A stretch of 64,000 nucleotides of DNA from Castellaniella hirudinis. GTDB lineage: Bacteria; Pseudomonadota; Gammaproteobacteria; Burkholderiales; Burkholderiaceae_B. The number at the start of each line of letters is the position of its first letter. The stretch's first letter is position 1. The translations under genes were made by a program, and so were the position numbers. Below, in pieces: positions 8,472 through 17,178 of the stretch. The DNA is taken from positions 186,001 through 250,000 of the forward strand of contig NZ_JBHSDY010000005.1 of the NCBI RefSeq assembly GCF_042651965.1. Reading direction: 5' to 3'. Under the pieces are notes generated by a model. It did no database searches and was not told the origin of the DNA. It saw nothing but the letters and a program-made list of their open reading frames with translations.

Positions 8472-9497
8472 ATGAGCCCTCATCCGCCGCGCAGCACGAT
8501 CGCCGACGTGGCCCGCCGCGCGGGCGTGTCCAAGGCCACGGTATCGCGGTTCCTCAACCACCGCGATACCCTGCTGTCGCCGGAAATCGCCCAGCGGGTC
8601 GAGGCCGCGATCGAGGCCCTGGCCTACACGCCCAGCCCGATGGCCCGGGCGCTCAAGCGCGGCCGTTCGCGGCTGATCGGCCTGGTGGTGGCCGACATCA
8701 CCAATCCCTATTCCGTCGCCGTCCTCAGCGGGGCGGAGCAGGCCTGCCGTCAGGCGGGCTATCTGATGATGCTGTTCAATCTGGCCAACGAGCGCGAACG
8801 CGAAAGCGTGGGCCTGCAGATGCTGTCCTCCTACCAGGTCGAAGGCTTCATCCTCAACACGCTGGGCCTGGAGCAGGGCGCGGTGCTCAAGTCGGTCCTG
8901 CAGGACCGGCCGGTGGTGTTGGTCGACCGTCTGTACCAGGGCCTGGAAGTCGATTTCGTCTCGCTGGACAATGTGCAGGCCATCGACGCCTGCTTCGATC
9001 ATTTGATGGCGGCGGGTTATCGGGATTTCCTGTTCGTCACTGAACCGCTGGGGGCCGTCAGTTCCCGGATCGAGCGCGTGCGCGCCTGCGAGGCCCGCCT
9101 GGCGGCGCTGGCGCCGGCGGCCGAGGGCCGCTGGGTCGAGGCCGGCGCCGATGATCCGGACGGCCTGGCGCGTGCCTTGCAGGATGCGCGCGCCGGTGCG
9201 CGCCGACCGCCTGCCGTGATTGCGGCCAACGGGGTGGTGACCATGCGCATCGTGGCCGCCGTGACGGCGCTGGGCTGGCGCCTGGGGGAAGAGATCGGCC
9301 TGATCGGCATCGACGACACGTCCTGGGCGCCGTATGTCGGGCCGGGGATCAGCGCCGTGGCGCAGCCGACGGACGCGTTGGGCAGCCTGGCGGCACGCTG
9401 CCTGATCGAGCGCATCGGCGGTCTGGCCGTGCCCGCGCGCACGATCCGGCTGCCCGGGACACTGATGGCGCGGGGTTCGACGCGCCTGACGCCGTAA
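8472..9497 (+). CDS. ptxS: LacI-family regulator, PtxS-like (2-ketogluconate-responsive)
   Basis: A 341-residue LacI/GalR repressor. The N-terminal helix-turn-helix (STIADVARRAGVSKATVSRFLNHRD) and hinge helix (MARALKRGRSRLIG) are followed by a periplasmic-binding-protein-like sensor domain. Two local facts point to PtxS, the Pseudomonas repressor of 2-ketogluconate use: the next promoter carries a perfect copy of the PtxS operator palindrome TGAAACCGGTTTCA, and the genes that follow include kguE, kguK and kguD. A possible -10 (TACAAT, 8431-8436) precedes the gene. No copy of the operator was seen at its own promoter, so autoregulation, if any, would act from elsewhere. Confidence 0.85.
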   Translation: MSPHPPRSTIADVARRAGVSKATVSRFLNHRDTLLSPEIAQRVEAAIEALAYTPSPMARALKRGRSRLIGLVVADITNPYSVAVLSGAEQACRQAGYLMMLFNLANERERESVGLQMLSSYQVEGFILNTLGLEQGAVLKSVLQDRPVVLVDRLYQGLEVDFVSLDNVQAIDACFDHLMAAGYRDFLFVTEPLGAVSSRIERVRACEARLAALAPAAEGRWVEAGADDPDGLARALQDARAGARRPPAVIAANGVVTMRIVAAVTALGWRLGEEIGLIGIDDTSWAPYVGPGISAVAQPTDALGSLAARCLIERIGGLAVPARTIRLPGTLMARGSTRLTP

Positions 9498-9518
9498 AGC
9501 CCCCGCCCCCTGGGGCTT
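9497..9518 (+). terminator. GC-rich hairpin after ptxS, possible terminator
   Basis: AAGCCCC and GGGGCTT form a 7-bp stem beginning at the last base of the ptxS stop codon. The T-run is weak (only the stem's own TT), so this may be a partial terminator separating ptxS from the importer operon. Confidence 0.35.
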
Positions 9519-9585
9519 GAAGACCGCCAAACCCGGGATCCGGATTCCAGGGTTAGCCCCGATATTCGCCAATTCTGCATTTCAG

Positions 9586-9604
9586 TATAATGAAACCGGT
9601 TTCA
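9586..9604 (+). promoter_or_regulatory. Importer/kgu promoter -10 abutting a perfect PtxS operator
   Basis: TATAAT (9586-9591) is a consensus -10. It shares its last T with TGAAACCGGTTTCA (9591-9604), a perfect 14-bp palindrome identical to the operator reported for Pseudomonas PtxS. The operator covers the expected transcription start, so bound repressor would block initiation. The -35 is poor. The first importer gene starts 25 bp further on. This site links the transporter to 2-ketogluconate control. Confidence 0.85.
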
Positions 9605-9629
9605 TAAAGACGGATTTACGGTAATTCCC

Positions 9630-10304
9630 ATGAATTACACCTTCCAGTTCGGTCCGGTGTTCGAGGCATGGCCGCTGCTGCTGCACGGCACCTGGATGAC
9701 GATCCAGCTCTCCGGCCTGGCCATGTTGTTCGGCCTGGCGGTCGCGGTGCTGTGCGCCTGGGGCAAGACGGCCGGGCCGGCGCCCGCCCGTGCGCTGATC
9801 CAGGTCTACATCGAACTCATCCGCAACACGCCTTTCCTGGTCCAGTTGTTCTTTTTCTTCTTCGCCCTGCCGGCCGTCGGCGTGCGCTGGTCGCCCTATA
9901 CGGCCGCGCTGGTGGCCATGACGGTCAACCTGGGCGCCTACGCCACGGAAATCGTGCGTGCTGGGATCGAGGCCATCCCCCGGGGCCAGATCGAGGCCGG
10001 CCTGGCCCTGAACCTGACGCGGCTCGAGGTTTTCCGCTTCGTGGTGCTCAGGCCCGCGCTGCGCGCCATCTATCCGGCGCTCACCAGCCAGTTCATCCTG
10101 CTGATGCTGGCCTCCAGCGTGGTGTCGGTGATCTCGGCCGATGACCTGACGTCGGTGGCCGCCACCCTGCAGTCCGAGACCTTCCGCAGCTTCGAGATCT
10201 ACATCGTCATCACGCTGATCTATCTGGTGTTGACGCTGTGCTTTTCCACCGTCTTTCGCTGGATCCACGACCGCTATCTTCATTATCCGGACGGCCGCTC
10301 ATGA
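9630..10304 (+). CDS. ABC importer permease, polar-amino-acid (HisMQ) family, first subunit
   Basis: A 224-residue inner-membrane permease of the His/Glu/Gln/Arg type (PAAT family). Hydrophobic segments are visible from about residue 20, with the characteristic YIELIRNTPFLVQLFFFFF and the EAA-type coupling loop (RGQIEAGLALNLTRLEVFRFVVLRP) that contacts the ATPase. It is the first gene after the PtxS operator and ends in an ATGA overlap with the second permease, so the pair is translationally coupled. The family usually carries amino acids; the setting in a 2-ketogluconate operon suggests a sugar-acid substrate (inference). Confidence 0.9.
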   Translation: MNYTFQFGPVFEAWPLLLHGTWMTIQLSGLAMLFGLAVAVLCAWGKTAGPAPARALIQVYIELIRNTPFLVQLFFFFFALPAVGVRWSPYTAALVAMTVNLGAYATEIVRAGIEAIPRGQIEAGLALNLTRLEVFRFVVLRPALRAIYPALTSQFILLMLASSVVSVISADDLTSVAATLQSETFRSFEIYIVITLIYLVLTLCFSTVFRWIHDRYLHYPDGRS

Positions 10305-10957
10305 GAACCTTCGGCTCCTCTGATTTCTGGTACATCCTGCAGGCCGCCCAGTGGACCGTGCTGCTGTCGATCATCGCCTTCATCGGCGGCGGGGTGGTCG
10401 GGCTGGCGGTGGCCCTGGCGCGTACCGGCACGCACCGCGCCGCCCGGGCGCTGGCCACGGGATTCATCAAAGTGTTCCAGGGCACGCCGCTGCTGCTGCA
10501 GTTGTTCCTGGTGTTTTTCGGCGCGCCGGTGATCGGTCTGGAAATCGACCCCTGGACGGCCGCCGCCGTGGCGCTGACGCTGAATGCCGGCTCGTTTCTG
10601 GCCGAGATCTGGCGCGGCTGCATCGAGGCCGTGCCGCGCGGCCAATGGGAAGCCGCCGCCGCCCTGGGGCTGAATTACCGTGACCGCCTGCGCGACGTGA
10701 TCCTGCCGCAGGCCCTGAAGGTCGCCGTGCCGCCCACCGTGGGTTATCTGGTCCAGGTCATCAAGGGCACGTCGCTGGCGGCCATCATCGGCTTTACCGA
10801 ACTGACCCGCGCGGGCCAGATCGTGAACAACGCCACGTTCGAGCCCATGGTGGTCTTTTCCATCGTGGCGGCCCTGTATTTTCTGCTGTGCTGGCCGCTG
10901 TCGCTGCTGGCGGGGCGGATGGAGCGGCGTCTGGCCCTGTCCCAGGCGCGCAGTTGA
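10301..10957 (+). CDS. ABC importer permease, polar-amino-acid (HisMQ) family, second subunit
   Basis: A 218-residue partner permease with the same fold: TVLLSIIAFIGGGVVGLAVA, FIKVFQGTPLLLQLFLVFFG and an EAA loop (GQWEAAAALGLNYRDRLRDVILPQ). The start MRTFGSSDFW at 10301 overlaps the stop of the first permease by 4 bases; a longer in-frame ORF from 10238 is only read-back into the first gene. Two different permeases imply a heterodimeric channel. The binding-protein gene follows after an 80-bp gap that has a clear GGAG-type ribosome site. Confidence 0.9.
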   Translation: MRTFGSSDFWYILQAAQWTVLLSIIAFIGGGVVGLAVALARTGTHRAARALATGFIKVFQGTPLLLQLFLVFFGAPVIGLEIDPWTAAAVALTLNAGSFLAEIWRGCIEAVPRGQWEAAAALGLNYRDRLRDVILPQALKVAVPPTVGYLVQVIKGTSLAAIIGFTELTRAGQIVNNATFEPMVVFSIVAALYFLLCWPLSLLAGRMERRLALSQARS

Positions 10958-11037
10958 AGCATCCAGGGTTTCGGGGCGGATCCCGCCCCATTTCAGTGTC
11001 AACAGGCCCCGGGCCGACAAACTTACGGAGACGTTCT

Positions 11038-11844
11038 ATGTTCAAGAAACACACCTTGCGCGGCATGTTGGGCGGCACCCTGCTGGCCGCCTGCGCCACC
11101 CTGGCCATCGGCCTGGCGCCTGCGGCCTCGGCCGAGACCATCGATCAGGTCAAGCAAAAGGGCGAACTGACGATCGGCATGCTGGTCGATTTCCCGCCCT
11201 ACGGCATCATGAACACCGAGAACCAGCCCGACGGCTACGACGCCGACGTGGCCAAGCTGCTGGCCAAGGACCTGGGCGTCAAGGTCAAGATCCTGCCGGT
11301 GACCGGACCCAACCGCATTCCCTACCTGCTGACCGACAAGGTCGATCTGCTGGTGGCCTCGCTGGCGATCACGCCGGAGCGGGCCAAGCAGGTGCAGTTC
11401 TCGCATCCGTATTCGGCCGCGCAGATCGTGGTGTTCGGTGGCAAGGATCTGAAGGTCTCCGGTCCGGAAGGTCTGTCGGGCAAGAAGATCGGCGTGGCGC
11501 GCGCCAGCACCCAGGACATCGCCGTCACCAAGATCGCCCCGAAGGATGCCGACATCCGCCGCTTCGACGACGACGCCTCGGCCATGCAAGCGCTGCTGTC
11601 CGGCCAGGTCGACGCGATCGGGTGCTCCACCACGGTGGCCGCCGGCATCGCCAAGCGTGCGCCGGACCGCTTCGACAACAAGTTCGTGCTGCTGCAGCAG
11701 GAAATGGCCGTGGCCATGCGCCCGGGCCAGCCCGAAACGCTCAAGGCCGTCAACGAACTGGTCGACCGCAACATCCAGAACGGTGAATTCAGCAAGCTCT
11801 ACCAGAAGTGGCTGGGCTCGCCGCTGCCCGAACTGAAGCAATAA
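11038..11844 (+). CDS. ABC importer substrate-binding protein, candidate 2-ketogluconate receptor
   Basis: A 268-residue periplasmic binding protein of the SBP_bac_3 type. The signal peptide ends after APAASA (about residue 32). The mature part has VDFPPYG, the lobe-1 motif SLAITPERAKQVQFSHPY with Arg115 (the residue that binds the ligand carboxylate in HisJ-like proteins), and LLSGQVDAIGCSTTVAAG. In amino-acid binders the position of Ser197 is normally Asp, which holds the ligand's alpha-amino group. Keeping Arg115 while losing that Asp fits a ligand that is a carboxylate without an amino group, such as 2-ketogluconate. That reading is inference from a by-eye alignment; the family and export are clear. 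Confidence 0.88.
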   Translation: MFKKHTLRGMLGGTLLAACATLAIGLAPAASAETIDQVKQKGELTIGMLVDFPPYGIMNTENQPDGYDADVAKLLAKDLGVKVKILPVTGPNRIPYLLTDKVDLLVASLAITPERAKQVQFSHPYSAAQIVVFGGKDLKVSGPEGLSGKKIGVARASTQDIAVTKIAPKDADIRRFDDDASAMQALLSGQVDAIGCSTTVAAGIAKRAPDRFDNKFVLLQQEMAVAMRPGQPETLKAVNELVDRNIQNGEFSKLYQKWLGSPLPELKQ

Positions 11845-11870
11845 TCCTGACTGATTGACGACTGGCCGCC

Positions 11871-12641
<771 letters not shown>

Positions 12642-12650
12642 GGGCGGGGC

Positions 12651-13448
12651 ATGAATACGCAGATCCCGGTGCACGGCGCACTGGTTTCCCTGACCTCGTT
12701 TGGCGCGGACGAGGTCCGGCGCCACGGCCAGGCCTGGTTTGCGCGCCTGGCCCGCACGGCCGGCGCCCATGGTGTCGAGGTGCGCGGCGAACTGTTGCGC
12801 GAAGACGCGGCGGGCGAACTCGATGCGTTGGCGGCGCTGGCTGCTGAAACCGGCCTGGCCTGCGTCTATTCCAGTCCGCGGGGGATGTGGGATGCGGCCG
12901 GCCACTTTGACGCGACGGCCGTCCACGAAGGCTTGGAACGCGCGCTCCGGCTGGGCGCCGGCTGGTTGAAAATGTCGATCGGCGGCTTTGCGCCGCGTGC
13001 TCCGGCGGGCCTGGACGCTTTGCGAACCTTGCTGGCCGGTCATCCGGTCGAACTGCTGGTGGAAAACGACCAGACGGAATCGGCGGGCACCCTCCCGGCC
13101 CTGGCCGCGTTCTTTCGCGCTGCGGACGATGCGGGCGTGCCCTTGGGCATGACTTTTGACATGGGCAATTGGCACTGGGTGGGCGAATGCCCGCTGCAGG
13201 CGGCCGCGGCGTTCGCCTCGCGGGTGCGCTACGTGCATTGCAAGGGGGCGCTGCGGCGGTCCGACCGCTGGGTGGCCGTGCCGCTGGAATCGTCCGCCGC
13301 ACCCTGGCGCGCGGTGCTGCGGGCGCTGCCGGCCACGGCCCCCCGGGCCATCGAATATCCCTTGGTGGGCGAGGACCTCACCCGCATCACGGGCCAGGCG
13401 CTGGATGCGCTGCGCCGACTGGAGCAGGCTCTCTATGACAACAAATGA
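12651..13448 (+). CDS. kguE: KguE-like sugar-phosphate isomerase/epimerase (TIM barrel)
   Basis: A 265-residue xylose-isomerase-like TIM-barrel protein. Likely metal ligands are Glu138 (ELLVEND), Asp170 (TFDMGNWHW), His196 (RYVHCKGAL) and Glu235 (AIEYPLVGE). Together with kguK and kguD it reproduces the gene content of Pseudomonas kgu operons, where KguE is annotated as a 2-ketogluconate epimerase, although its exact reaction is not well established. It follows the ATPase gene after 9 bp and its last 14 bases overlap kguK, so translation is coupled. Confidence 0.8.
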   Translation: MNTQIPVHGALVSLTSFGADEVRRHGQAWFARLARTAGAHGVEVRGELLREDAAGELDALAALAAETGLACVYSSPRGMWDAAGHFDATAVHEGLERALRLGAGWLKMSIGGFAPRAPAGLDALRTLLAGHPVELLVENDQTESAGTLPALAAFFRAADDAGVPLGMTFDMGNWHWVGECPLQAAAAFASRVRYVHCKGALRRSDRWVAVPLESSAAPWRAVLRALPATAPRAIEYPLVGEDLTRITGQALDALRRLEQALYDNK

Positions 13449-14385
13449 ATCGCTCGACGTCGTCACGCTGGGCGAGGCGATGGTGATGCTGGTGGCCGGG
13501 CAGCCCGGGCCGCTGGAGCAGGTAGACGCTTTTGACAAGCGTACGGCGGGCGCCGAGACCAACGTGGCCATCGGACTGGCCCGCCTGGGTCTGCGGGTCG
13601 GCTGGGGCAGCCGCCTGGGGCAGGATTCCCTGGGCCGCTACCTGCTCGACAGCCTGCGCGGCGAGGGTGTGGATTGCTCGCGCGTGGCCCTGGTGGCGGG
13701 CGAGCGCACCGGCCTGCTGTTCAAGGACCGGGTCCTGGACGGCAGCGATCCCAAGGTCGAATACCACCGCGCCGGCTCTGCGGCCAGCCGCATGCGCCCG
13801 GACGACGTGGATCAGGGCTGGCTGCTGTCGGCCCGGCATCTGCACTCGACCGGCGTATTTGCCGCAGTGTCGGACGGCAGTTTCCAGGTCACGAAACAGA
13901 CCATGCGCCTGATGCGCGAGGCCGGCCGGACCGTGTCCTTCGATACCAATCTGCGCCCCACGCTGTGGGCCTCGACCGAGGCCATGCGCGCCGGGATCAA
14001 TGAGCTGGCCGCGCTGGCCGACTGGGTGCTGCCCGGCGTGGAAGAAGGTTTGCTGCTGACCGGCGAGCGCGCGCCCGAAGCCATCGCGCGTTTCTACCTC
14101 GACCTGGGCGCGCGGCTGGTGGTCGTCAAGCTGGGTGCGGACGGAGCGTATTACGATGACGGCACGCGCAGCGGCCACGTGCCGGCCAGCCCCGTGGCGC
14201 AGGTCGTGGACACCGTGGGCGCGGGCGATGGCTTTGCCGTGGGGGTGATCAGCGGCCTGCTCGAAGGCCTGCCGCTGGAACGCGCCGTGGCGCGCGGCGC
14301 CTGGATCGGTGCGCGCATGGTGCAGGTGCCGGGCGATACCGAGGGCCTGCCCACGCGGGCCGAGTTGCAGGCGGCGGGGCTGTAG
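13435..14385 (+). CDS. kguK: 2-ketogluconate kinase (PfkB family)
   Basis: A 316-residue PfkB/ribokinase-family kinase. Visible motifs: TLGEAMVML at the N-terminus, GGAETNVA-like substrate loop (AGAETNVAIGLARLG), and the C-terminal ATP/catalytic signature VDTVGAGDGF with catalytic base Asp265. Similar proteins phosphorylate 2-ketogluconate (KguK) or 2-keto-3-deoxygluconate (KdgK). The operon partners KguE and KguD and the PtxS operator favour KguK, giving 2-keto-6-phosphogluconate. The ATG at 13435 lies inside the end of kguE. Confidence 0.82.
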   Translation: MTTNESLDVVTLGEAMVMLVAGQPGPLEQVDAFDKRTAGAETNVAIGLARLGLRVGWGSRLGQDSLGRYLLDSLRGEGVDCSRVALVAGERTGLLFKDRVLDGSDPKVEYHRAGSAASRMRPDDVDQGWLLSARHLHSTGVFAAVSDGSFQVTKQTMRLMREAGRTVSFDTNLRPTLWASTEAMRAGINELAALADWVLPGVEEGLLLTGERAPEAIARFYLDLGARLVVVKLGADGAYYDDGTRSGHVPASPVAQVVDTVGAGDGFAVGVISGLLEGLPLERAVARGAWIGARMVQVPGDTEGLPTRAELQAAGL

Positions 14386-14404
14386 TCCGCCGTCGGCGTG
14401 TATT

Positions 14405-14480
14405 TTTGCCGCCAGGCCGCCCTAAGGCCCGCCCCCATGGGATGGGGGCGGCAAGCCCGAAGGGCGCGGCGTGGGGGCAT
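14405..14480. repeat. GC-rich palindromic intergenic repeat, copy A (between kguK and kguD)
   Basis: This holds a hairpin with stems CCGCCCCCAT (14429-14438) and ATGGGGGCGG (14442-14451). A tail GGCAAGCCCGAAGGGCG then GCGGCGTGGGGGCA matches the copy at about 19799-19872 nearly base for base. It lies in the only sizeable gap of the kgu operon and could stabilise or attenuate the transcript before kguD. Confidence 0.65.
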
Positions 14481-14497
14481 TTTCTGGAGTCCCTTGC

Positions 14498-15475
14498 ATG
14501 TCCGCCCAAACGTCCCGTCAAACCGTTCTCGTCTATCGCGATCTGCCCGAGCCGCAATTGGCGCGGATTCAGGCCGAGCACGAGGTCATCCGGGCCGACC
14601 CCCGCCGCGAAGATCAGCGCGAGGCGTTCTTCCAGGCGCTGGGCCGGGTCCAGGGCATGATCGGCTCCAGCGTGCGCCTGGACCCGGCGATGCTGGACCG
14701 GGCGCCCGCGCTGCGGGTGGTGTCCAGTATTTCGGTCGGCGTCGATGCCTATCCGCTGGACGCGCTGCGCGAGCGCGGCATCGTGCTGTGCCATACCCCG
14801 GACGTCCTGACGGAATCCGTCGCGGATCTGCTGTTCGGCATGGTGCTGGCCACCAGCCGCCGGCTGTGCGAGATGGCGAATCTGGTGCGCGAGGGGCGCT
14901 GGCTGCACAGCGTCGGCCCTGCCGAATACGGTTGGGATGTGAACGGCAAGACTCTGGGTATCGTCGGCTACGGCCGGATCGGCCAGGCGCTGGCCCGCCG
15001 CGCGGCCCTGGGCTTCAATATGCCGGTGGTCTATCACAGCCGCCGGCCGGTCGACAGCGGCCTGCCGTCCGGCAAGGCGCGGGCCGTCGGGCTGGAGGCG
15101 CTGCTGGAGACCGCCGATTTTGTCGTGCTGGTGTTGCCGCTGACCGAGTCCACGCGGGGTCTGATCGGGCCGCAGGCCTTTGCCCGCATGAAGCCCGGCG
15201 CGATCCTGATCAACGGTGCGCGCGGCCCCATTGTCCAGGAACGCGCCCTGCTGGACGCCCTGGAGGGCGGGCGCCTGCGCGGCGCCGGGCTGGACGTGTT
15301 CGACGTCGAGCCGCTGCCCCAGGATTCGCCGCTGCGCGGCCATCCGCGCATCCTGGCGTTGCCGCACATCGGTTCGGCCACGCACGAGACCCGCACCGCC
15401 ATGGCGGCCATGGCGGTGGATAATCTGCTGCACGTGTTGCGGGGCGAGGCCCCGCGCGCGGCTTATCCCCTGTAG
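14498..15475 (+). CDS. kguD: 2-ketogluconate (6-phosphate) reductase, D-2-hydroxyacid dehydrogenase family
   Basis: A 325-residue NAD(P)-dependent D-2-hydroxyacid dehydrogenase. Rossmann motif GYGRIG (157-162), catalytic Arg242 (INGARGPIV), Glu271 (DVFDVEPLP) and His290 (LALPHIGSAT) are all in place. In the kgu pathway the enzyme reduces 2-keto-6-phosphogluconate to 6-phosphogluconate; GhrB-type 2-ketoaldonate reductases are close relatives, so activity on free 2-ketogluconate is also possible. ATG at 14498 is preceded by TGGAG (14485-14489); an upstream in-frame GTG at 14471 lies in the repeat and is unlikely. The stop is 3 bp from the convergent eda stop. Confidence 0.87.
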   Translation: MSAQTSRQTVLVYRDLPEPQLARIQAEHEVIRADPRREDQREAFFQALGRVQGMIGSSVRLDPAMLDRAPALRVVSSISVGVDAYPLDALRERGIVLCHTPDVLTESVADLLFGMVLATSRRLCEMANLVREGRWLHSVGPAEYGWDVNGKTLGIVGYGRIGQALARRAALGFNMPVVYHSRRPVDSGLPSGKARAVGLEALLETADFVVLVLPLTESTRGLIGPQAFARMKPGAILINGARGPIVQERALLDALEGGRLRGAGLDVFDVEPLPQDSPLRGHPRILALPHIGSATHETRTAMAAMAVDNLLHVLRGEAPRAAYPL

Positions 15476-15478
15476 CGC

Positions 15479-16105
15479 CTATCTTGCCGCGAGCGCGCAG
15501 GCTTCGCGGGCCAGCGCGGTGATGGCGTCCCATTGGCCGGCCTGGACGGCGGCGGCGGGCGTCAGCCAGGAACCGCCGATGCAACCGACGTTGGGCAGGG
15601 CCAGGTACTGGGCGGCGTTGCCCGCGTGGATGCCCCCGGTGGGGCAGAAGATCAGATCGGGCAGGGGGCCGTGCCAGGCTTTCAGCAGCGCCGCGCCGCC
15701 CACGGCCTCGGCCGGAAACAGTTTCTGCACCAGAAAGCCCAGGTCGGCTGCGCGCATGGCCTCGGAGGCTGTGGCCACGCCCGGCAGGAAAGGCATGCCC
15801 GAATCCCGCACGGCGCGGGCCAGGTCTTCGGTCAGGCCGGGGCTGATGCCGAAGCGGGCGCCGGCGCGCATGGCGGCGTCCAGTTGCTGCGGCGTGCGCA
15901 CGGTGCCCACGCCGACCACGGCGTCGGGCACCTGATCCTGAATGGCGCGGATCGCGTCCAGCGCGGCCGCCGAGCGCAGCGTGATTTCCAGCGTGCGGAC
16001 TCCCCCTGCCACCAGGGCGCGGGCCAGGTTCACGGCCGAGTCTGCGTCATGGACCACGATGACCGGCATGACGGGGCTGAGTTCGATCAGTTCGAGAGCA
16101 TTCAT
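15479..16105 (-). CDS. eda: KDPG aldolase (2-dehydro-3-deoxy-phosphogluconate aldolase)
   Basis: A 208-residue class I aldolase that splits KDPG into pyruvate and glyceraldehyde-3-phosphate. The catalytic Glu is in GGVRTLEITLRS, the Schiff-base Lys in FLVQKLFPAEAVGG, and the phosphate-binding stretch in FCPTGGIHAGN. It faces the kgu genes and is transcribed from its own promoter, at the far end of the block that begins with hexR/edd, so it may have separate control. It completes the route from 2-ketogluconate to central metabolites. Confidence 0.96.
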   Translation of the reverse strand: MNALELIELSPVMPVIVVHDADSAVNLARALVAGGVRTLEITLRSAAALDAIRAIQDQVPDAVVGVGTVRTPQQLDAAMRAGARFGISPGLTEDLARAVRDSGMPFLPGVATASEAMRAADLGFLVQKLFPAEAVGGAALLKAWHGPLPDLIFCPTGGIHAGNAAQYLALPNVGCIGGSWLTPAAAVQAGQWDAITALAREACALAAR

Positions 16106-16280
16106 GGATGTCAGAGGCGGGGTGCCGAAAGAAAAGATGTAGCCATTCTACAAGCGAAAGGCGATGTCATTGATATTTTTGTGATTTTGATCTTTCGGCT
16201 ACTTTTTGGTGTGCTCGCAGCCGAGGACTTGGGGGGATGGCCGTGCTGCCGGACCCAGGGGTAAGGCGCGCCCCGTGGGC

Positions 16281-16286
16281 TAAAAT
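16281..16286 (+). promoter_or_regulatory. Putative -10 for ispD-ispF
   Basis: TAAAAT in the context GTGGGCTAAAATCGCCC lies 77 bp before the ispD start. The rest of the 16106-16362 gap is an AT-rich stretch (16140-16210) followed by GC-rich sequence; no -35 stands out. It also contains a 23-codon ORF (16295-16366) that ends in TGA overlapping the ispD ATG, possibly a leader or chance. Confidence 0.35.
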
Positions 16287-16362
16287 CGCCCTTCATGAAA
16301 TCCCTTCCTTCTACGCGTCGCGGCAGGGCGATCCGTCCCGCCGCGCAGGACCGGCCAAGCCG

Positions 16363-17151
16363 ATGACCGAAGCCCTGATCGCCCTGGTGCCGGCCGCGGG
16401 TATCGGCGCGCGCGCCGGCAGCCCCGATGGCCGGCCCAAGCAGTATCGTGATCTGGGCGGCGAACCCATGCTGCGCCGTACAGTACGGGCCTTGCTGGCT
16501 GATCCGCGCATCATGCAGGTGCGGGTAGCGGTGGCGCCCGGCGATTCCTGGGTGGAGGCTGCCCTGGCCGGCTTGCCGCGCACGGTCTGGCGTCCTTGCG
16601 GCGGCCCCACGCGGGCCGAGACCGTACGCGCCGCCCTGCAGGACGCCGGTCTGGCGGACGACGCCTGGGTGCTGGTGCACGACGCTGCACGGCCGGGCTT
16701 GCCGGTCGATGCCCTGGGGCGCCTGATCGATGCCTGCCTGGCCAGGGACCGGGGCGGGCTGCTGGCCCTGCCGGTGGCCGATACGGTCAAACAGGCCTGG
16801 GGCGCGCTGGATGCAGGCCGCTCGGATCGATGCTCGGCGGACGGTGACGCGCAGGCCGGGCACACGCAGGTCGGTTACGCCCGGGTGGCGCGGACCCTGC
16901 CGCGCGAGGGCTTGTGGCTGGCGCAGACGCCGCAGATGTTCCGTGCCCGGGAATTGCAGGCGGCGCTGGACGCCTGCGCGGGCGATCCCCGGGTGACCGA
17001 CGAGGCCTCGGCGGTGGAGCTGGCCGGCGCCTCCGGCCGCGCGCCCTTGCTGGTGCGCGGCGCGCGCGCCAACGACAAGCTGACCTGGCCGGAAGATTTC
17101 GACTGGTTCGAGGACCGATTGGCGGCAGGCCGCGCGCCTGCTGACCGCTGA
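16363..17151 (+). CDS. ispD: 2-C-methyl-D-erythritol 4-phosphate cytidylyltransferase
   Basis: A 262-residue enzyme of the non-mevalonate isoprenoid pathway: MEP + CTP gives CDP-ME. Nucleotide-binding motif PAAGIGARAGSPDGRPKQY at the N-terminus, VLVHDAARPG in the middle, and TDEASAVELAG near the end are diagnostic. It is about 25 residues longer than E. coli IspD because of an insert after VADTVKQAW (about residues 145-165). MTEALIALVPAAG at 16363 is the family start; the upstream extension of the frame is not conserved. ispF follows after 27 bp. Confidence 0.95.
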   Translation: MTEALIALVPAAGIGARAGSPDGRPKQYRDLGGEPMLRRTVRALLADPRIMQVRVAVAPGDSWVEAALAGLPRTVWRPCGGPTRAETVRAALQDAGLADDAWVLVHDAARPGLPVDALGRLIDACLARDRGGLLALPVADTVKQAWGALDAGRSDRCSADGDAQAGHTQVGYARVARTLPREGLWLAQTPQMFRARELQAALDACAGDPRVTDEASAVELAGASGRAPLLVRGARANDKLTWPEDFDWFEDRLAAGRAPADR

Positions 17152-17178
17152 GCCACATCCCATTGGAGCCATCCCATC

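Noticed and set aside
13435..14385. KguK read as 2-keto-3-deoxygluconate kinase (KdgK)
   Set aside because: The PfkB fold alone cannot separate them, but the neighbouring kguE and kguD and the PtxS operator favour 2-ketogluconate; KdgK remains a secondary possibility.
16295..16366. A 23-codon ORF before ispD as a regulatory leader peptide
   Set aside because: It overlaps the ispD start but shows no clear ribosome site, no run of regulatory codons and no attenuator hairpins, so it is likely chance.
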